From: Geobacter sp. UBA698
GTDB taxonomy: Bacteria > Desulfobacterota > Desulfuromonadia > Geobacterales > Pseudopelobacteraceae
Assembly: GCA_002298925.1 (NCBI GenBank)
Contig: DBMM01000066.1
Location: 1 to 46,189 of the forward strand
Reading direction: 5' to 3'
Length of the DNA: 46,189 nt
The position numbers and the translations under genes were made by a program. Shown piece after piece: positions 42,803 through 46,189 of this stretch (within the stretch, counting starts at the first letter, position 1; every line of letters begins with the position of its first letter). The notes under the pieces are model-generated. The model was not told the origin of the DNA, made no database searches, and was given only the letters and a program-made list of their open reading frames with translations.

Positions 42803-43284
42803 ACCCCTGCCCCTGCGGCTACCTGGCCGACCCGATCCACCCCTGCAGCTGCACCCCCATCTCGATTCACCGCTACCGCTCGCGCATCTCCGGACCACTG
42901 TTGGACCGCATCGACATCCACATCGAGGTACCGGCGGTCAAATACCGCGACCTGGCCGACCGGGGCGAGGCCGAGAGCTCCGCCGACATCGCCCGGCGGG
43001 TGGAGCGTTCGCGGGAAATCCAGCTGGAACGCTACCACGGCACCAAAATCCACTGCAACGCCCAGATGACGCCCCGCTTCATCAAAAAATACTGCGAACT
43101 GGATCCGGCCGGCAATCGTATGCTGGAGCTGGTCACCGACCGGCTGGGCTTTTCGGCCCGCACCTACAACCGCATCCTCAAGGTGGCCCGTACCATTGCC
43201 GATCTGGAAGGGAGTGAAGCCATCAGGGAGCAGCATATTGCCGAGGCGATCCAGTACCGGAGTCTGGACCGTAAAACCGCCTGA
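42803..43284 (+). pseudogene. comM: comM (YifB) 3' fragment, tail A (longest)
   Basis: About 160 codons, in frame to TGA at 43284. It starts within the NPCPCGY motif of ComM (HPCPCGYLADPIHPCSCT) and continues through YRSRISGPLLDRIDIHIEVP, the CNAQMTPRFIKKYCELDPAG region and RILKVARTIADLEGSEAIRE to AIQYRSLDRKTA. The reading frame is intact, so it is the least decayed of the three tails, but the AAA and N-terminal domains are absent and no proper start is present. Confidence 0.92.
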
Positions 43285-43390
43285 GATCAGCGTTCAGCTT
43301 AAGATGCGCACATTTTCAAGGACTTTTTCATAAAGCTGTGCTATATATTATGTTTTTGCGGATCCGATCATTATCCCGGGGAGCAGCTAC

Positions 43391-44455
43391 ATGAAAAAAG
43401 CACTGATCACCGGCATCACCGGCCAGGACGGTTCCTACCTGGCGGAGCTGCTGCTTGAAAAAGGCTACCAAGTTCACGGCATGATCCGCCGTTCCTCCTC
43501 CTTCAATACCGGCCGCATCAACCATATCTACCGTGACCCCCATGAGAAGGACGTGCGGATGTTCCTGCACTACGGCGACCTGAACGATGCCAGCTCGATC
43601 AACATGCTGCTGCGCAACATCCAGCCGGACGAGATCTACAACCTGGGGGCCCAGAGTCATGTTCGGGTTTCCTTCGATGTTCCGGAATACACCGGCGAGG
43701 TGGATGCCCTGGGTGCCGTGCGCATCCTGGAAGGGATCCGCGAGACCGGCCTGAAGACCAGCTTCTATCAGGCCTCCTCCTCCGAGCTGTACGGCAAGGT
43801 GGTCGAGACCCCCCAGAAGGAGACCACCCCCTTCTACCCCCGCTCCCCCTATGCCTGCGCCAAGGCCTACGCCTTCTACATCACCCAGAACTACCGCGAG
43901 AGCTACGGCATGTATGCCTGCAACGGCATCCTCTTCAACCACGAGTCCCCCCGCCGGGGCGAGACCTTCGTCACCCGCAAGATCACCCGCGCCGCGGCCC
44001 GCATCAAGCTGGGCATGCAGAGCTGCCTCTATCTGGGCAACCTGGATGCCAAGCGCGACTGGGGCTTTGCCGGCGATTATGTGGAGGCCATGTGGCTGAT
44101 GCTGCAGCAGGAGCAGGCTGACGACTTCGTCATCGCCACCGGCGAGACCTATGCCGTGCGCACCTTTGCTGAGAAGGTCTTTGCCCGCCTGGGCATGCCG
44201 CTGGAGTGGCAGGGCAGCGGCACTGATGAAAAGGGTATCGACACCACAACCGGTAAGATCGTGATCCGGATCGACCCCAAATACTTCCGCCCGGCCGAGG
44301 TTGACCTGCTGCTGGGTGATCCATCCAAGGCCAGGCGCCAGCTGGGGTGGCAACTCAAGACCAGCTTCGAGCAGCTGATCAACATGATGACCGATGAGGA
44401 TCTGAAGCTGGCCGAGCGGGAGCGCCGCGCAGACGGCGCAGGAGAAACCAAGTGA
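43391..44455 (+). CDS. gmd: GDP-mannose 4,6-dehydratase
   Basis: 354 residues. It converts GDP-mannose to GDP-4-keto-6-deoxymannose, the precursor of fucose, rhamnose or perosamine units in surface polysaccharide. The extended SDR pattern is complete: nucleotide loop TGITGQDGSYLAELLLEKGY, the Ser/Glu of SSSELYG (about 128-134) and the YxxxK pair Tyr154/Lys158 in PYACAKAY. The RRSSSFNTGRI and NHESPRRGETFVTRKI segments are characteristic of Gmd. It begins about 100 bases after comM tail A. MntA starts inside its stop codon. Confidence 0.95.
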   Translation: MKKALITGITGQDGSYLAELLLEKGYQVHGMIRRSSSFNTGRINHIYRDPHEKDVRMFLHYGDLNDASSINMLLRNIQPDEIYNLGAQSHVRVSFDVPEYTGEVDALGAVRILEGIRETGLKTSFYQASSSELYGKVVETPQKETTPFYPRSPYACAKAYAFYITQNYRESYGMYACNGILFNHESPRRGETFVTRKITRAAARIKLGMQSCLYLGNLDAKRDWGFAGDYVEAMWLMLQQEQADDFVIATGETYAVRTFAEKVFARLGMPLEWQGSGTDEKGIDTTTGKIVIRIDPKYFRPAEVDLLLGDPSKARRQLGWQLKTSFEQLINMMTDEDLKLAERERRADGAGETK

Positions 44456-44847
44456 CGCCCCATGCCGTTCACCTCACTGTGTTGTCACAAATCTTTGCTG
44501 GCATGCCGGATCTGGAACTGGCTATCCTGATCGGCAGCCGGGCAACCGGCACCGCCCGTCCTGACAGCGATTGGGATATTGCCATCCAATGGAGCCGTGG
44601 AATGGACTTTGTCCAGCAACTCGCCGCCACCGAACAGCTCCGTAGCACCCTGGCAAAAACACTTGCTGTTTCAGAGCAGAGTATCGACCTGATTGATCTC
44701 CCCACTGCCCGGCTTGCCATGCGGGCGGTAGTGGCTGAAGAGGGAATCCCGCTCAAGGGGGAGGACAGCCTGGCCTGGTACCGTTTTCTGCAGCGAACCT
44801 GGCGGGAGCTTGAAGAACAGTACTGGGAGCAGACCTATGCGGCTTGA
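44452..44847 (+). CDS. mntA: MntA-type antitoxin nucleotidyltransferase
   Basis: 131 residues, GTG start overlapping the gmd stop codon. A minimal nucleotidyltransferase with the GSx10DxD motif: Gly28-Ser29, Asp40 and Asp42 in LIGSRATGTARPDSDWDIAI. MntA antitoxins modify the tyrosine of the HepT toxin by AMPylation and silence it. The hepT gene follows, overlapping by 11 bases. The position inside a polysaccharide cluster is not the usual island setting. Confidence 0.88.
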   Translation: MTPHAVHLTVLSQIFAGMPDLELAILIGSRATGTARPDSDWDIAIQWSRGMDFVQQLAATEQLRSTLAKTLAVSEQSIDLIDLPTARLAMRAVVAEEGIPLKGEDSLAWYRFLQRTWRELEEQYWEQTYAA

Positions 44848-45259
44848 CCTGTACCAGACGGAAACCGCCCTCATCGCCCAGGAGCAGACCACCCTGCTGG
44901 ACGAGGCCCGTACGACTCTCCTTGCTGGAGGTACGTTGTCCCGTCTTGAACAGAACGGGGTACTGCATGCCATCCAGGTGCTGGTGGAAAACGCAATCGG
45001 CAAGGCGAAACAACTGCTCAAGGCTGGAGGGAAGCAGGTGCCGTTGTCAGCCTATGATAGTTTTCTCGGGCTGGCAGAGCTTGGCGTCGTAAAAACCGGT
45101 GACCTGACCGCCTGGAATGCCGCCATTGGTCTGCGCAACCGGATTGTCCATGACTACATGAATATCGACATGCAGCGGGTACTGGAGCTGGTGAAAAGCA
45201 ATCAGTACCGCTTTGTCACCGATTTCCTGCTGATGCCAATTTCGAGGTCTGCCAGCTAA
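44837..45259 (+). CDS. hepT: HepT-type toxin (DUF86)
   Basis: 140 residues, ATG 44837 inside the mntA 3' end; a TTG at 44810 is less likely. All-helical HEPN domain with the catalytic RX4HxY motif: Arg100, His105 and Tyr107 in LRNRIVHDYMNI. HepT toxins are RNases that cleave RNA until the Tyr is AMPylated by MntA. The motif is intact, so the pair is predicted active. Confidence 0.88.
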   Translation: MRLDLYQTETALIAQEQTTLLDEARTTLLAGGTLSRLEQNGVLHAIQVLVENAIGKAKQLLKAGGKQVPLSAYDSFLGLAELGVVKTGDLTAWNAAIGLRNRIVHDYMNIDMQRVLELVKSNQYRFVTDFLLMPISRSAS

Positions 45260-45278
45260 CCTGCCTCGCGGTTGTAAT

Positions 45279-45302
45279 GGAAGCTTGGAAGCTTGAAAGC
45301 TT
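45279..45302. repeat. Triple 8-base tandem repeat
   Basis: GGAAGCTT occurs twice in tandem and a third time as GAAAGCTT, each containing the palindrome AAGCTT. It lies 20 bases after the hepT stop. A possible slippage site or binding-site cluster for the next gene. Confidence 0.7.
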
Positions 45303-45374
45303 GATTGTAATTGCCATTGAGATGTTAAAAAATGACCAGTTGAATGACAAGACACCTCATACAAGGAAAATACT

Positions 45375-46189
45375 ATGACTTCGCCTTACTGCTCACAGCT
45401 TACACCTCACGCCAGGATCATTTCAGTTATCGGTTTGGGTTACGTTGGGCTGCCAGTCGCCGTTGCTTTTGGAAAGGTGCGCCAAACAATCGGTTTTGAC
45501 ATACATCAGCAACGCATTGCCGAACTAAAAGCCGGCCACGACCGTACCGGTGAAGTCACTTCGGAAGAGCTTCAATCCGCCGACATCCTCTTTACAAACA
45601 GCATCGCTGAACTCAGGCTGGCCGATTTCCATATCGTGGCTGTTCCCACCCCGATTGACGACGCTAACCAGCCCGACCTGACCCCCATGCTCAAGGCCTC
45701 CGAATCTGTCGGCCAAGCCCTGAAAAAAGGCGATATCGTGGTGTACGAATCCACGGTCTACCCCGGCGTGACCGAGGATGAATGCGTGCCCATTCTGGAG
45801 CGGCATTCCGGCCTGAAATGCGGCACGGATTTCACGGTTGGCTACTCACCGGAGCGGATCAATCCCGGCGACAAGGAGCACACCTTTACGAAAATTAAAA
45901 AGGTGGTCTCGGGTCAGGATGCCGCTACACTGGAGACAGTGGCCCAGGTCTATGAATCTGTCGTCACGGCCGGTGTCCATCGGGCCTCCTCCATCAAGGT
46001 GGCCGAGGCCGCCAAGGTGATCGAGAATACCCAGCGCGACCTGAACATCGCCCTGATGAACGAATTGGCCATCATCTTCGACCATATGGGTATCGATACC
46101 AACGATGTCCTGGAAGCGGCCGGCACCAAGTGGAACTTCCTCCCCTTCAAGCCGGGTCTGGTGGGGGGACACTGCATCGGTGTCGATCC
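45375..46189 (+). CDS. tviB: UDP-sugar 6-dehydrogenase (TviB/WbpA-like), partial
   Basis: At least 271 residues, running off the window end. It oxidises a UDP-HexNAc C6 to the uronic acid for capsule or O-antigen. The Rossmann motif VIGLGYVGLPVAVAF (18-32), the YESTVYPGVTEDECVP segment, GYSPERINPGDKEH and the catalytic GGHCIGVD at the end (Cys in HCIG) are those of UDP-GlcNAc/GalNAc dehydrogenases rather than of UDP-glucose dehydrogenase. ATG 45375 follows AAGGAAAATACT. It is downstream of mntA/hepT and gmd and probably belongs to the same sugar-nucleotide cluster. Confidence 0.92.
   Translation, partial: MTSPYCSQLTPHARIISVIGLGYVGLPVAVAFGKVRQTIGFDIHQQRIAELKAGHDRTGEVTSEELQSADILFTNSIAELRLADFHIVAVPTPIDDANQPDLTPMLKASESVGQALKKGDIVVYESTVYPGVTEDECVPILERHSGLKCGTDFTVGYSPERINPGDKEHTFTKIKKVVSGQDAATLETVAQVYESVVTAGVHRASSIKVAEAAKVIENTQRDLNIALMNELAIIFDHMGIDTNDVLEAAGTKWNFLPFKPGLVGGHCIGVD

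Noticed and set aside
42703..43284. A single 193-residue protein starting inside the double-HTH gene
   Set aside because: The N-terminal part is only the antisense of the HTH gene; the real homology is the comM tail from about 42803.
10876..43284. Known insertion sequence as carrier of the double-HTH copies
   Set aside because: No transposase or integrase gene and no clear terminal inverted repeats with target duplications were found around the copies.
1..46189. CRISPR arrays, rRNA or tRNA genes
   Set aside because: No regularly spaced repeats and no tRNA- or rRNA-like sequence was seen; a covariance-model scan would be decisive.

Overview
This window looks like chromosomal DNA of a Geobacter-type bacterium (Geobacterales/Desulfobacterota). 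The evidence is a MacA-like di-haem cytochrome c peroxidase, a WWD-domain cytochrome c biogenesis protein, a b-type cytochrome, many lipoproteins, and accessory metal and redox genes. The taxonomic call is an inference from gene content. I saw no rRNA, tRNA, CRISPR array, transposase or integrase.

Layout. (1) 1-6.7 kb: metal and envelope genes, namely the tail of a zinc-ribbon protein, a P-type ATPase, a lipoprotein, a CDF transporter, an ABC exporter pair and a VIT-family protein. (2) 6.8-10.9 kb: a run of small membrane, redox and stress proteins (Bax-inhibitor-1, a frameshifted DUF2127, DUF1003, nitroreductase, SOUL, PNPOx-like, DCC). (3) 10.9-18.1 kb: double-HTH regulator copy 1, a haloacid dehalogenase, an AhpD-like protein, a NamZ-like muramidase with a degenerate phosphatase-like protein, a MarR regulator, a Pal-like lipoprotein, a ClC channel and a methyltransferase. 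(4) 18.0-25.6 kb: a double-HTH remnant, a Crp regulator, an exported MsrB-MsrA fusion, a comM tail, an AraC/aldo-keto reductase/alcohol dehydrogenase/flavodoxin group, an orphan HipB-like regulator, then double-HTH copy 2 with a second comM tail. (5) 25.7-42 kb: an orphan histidine kinase, a cytochrome b with a two-component system, a second zinc-ribbon/lipoprotein module, a cytochrome c peroxidase, an RND pump with a Cys/His-rich exported protein, CcsA/B and a quinone-oxidoreductase-like enzyme. (6) 42.3-46.2 kb: double-HTH copy 3 with a third comM tail, then polysaccharide precursor genes (gmd and a UDP-sugar dehydrogenase) with a MntA/HepT toxin-antitoxin pair between them.

The strongest unusual signal is structural. 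A double-HTH regulator gene, always on the minus strand, occurs as three intact copies plus one remnant. Two intact copies directly abut 3' ends of comM (YifB/Mg-chelatase-like); a third comM tail lies 2 kb right of the remnant. The three comM tails are clearly diverged from each other and no comM 5' part is present. This pattern suggests repeated accretion of accessory DNA at a comM-associated site. A second theme is a duplicated envelope module (zinc-ribbon protein, CSTEKAP lipoprotein, P-type ATPase, coiled-coil protein) with recognisable deletion scars in the second copy.
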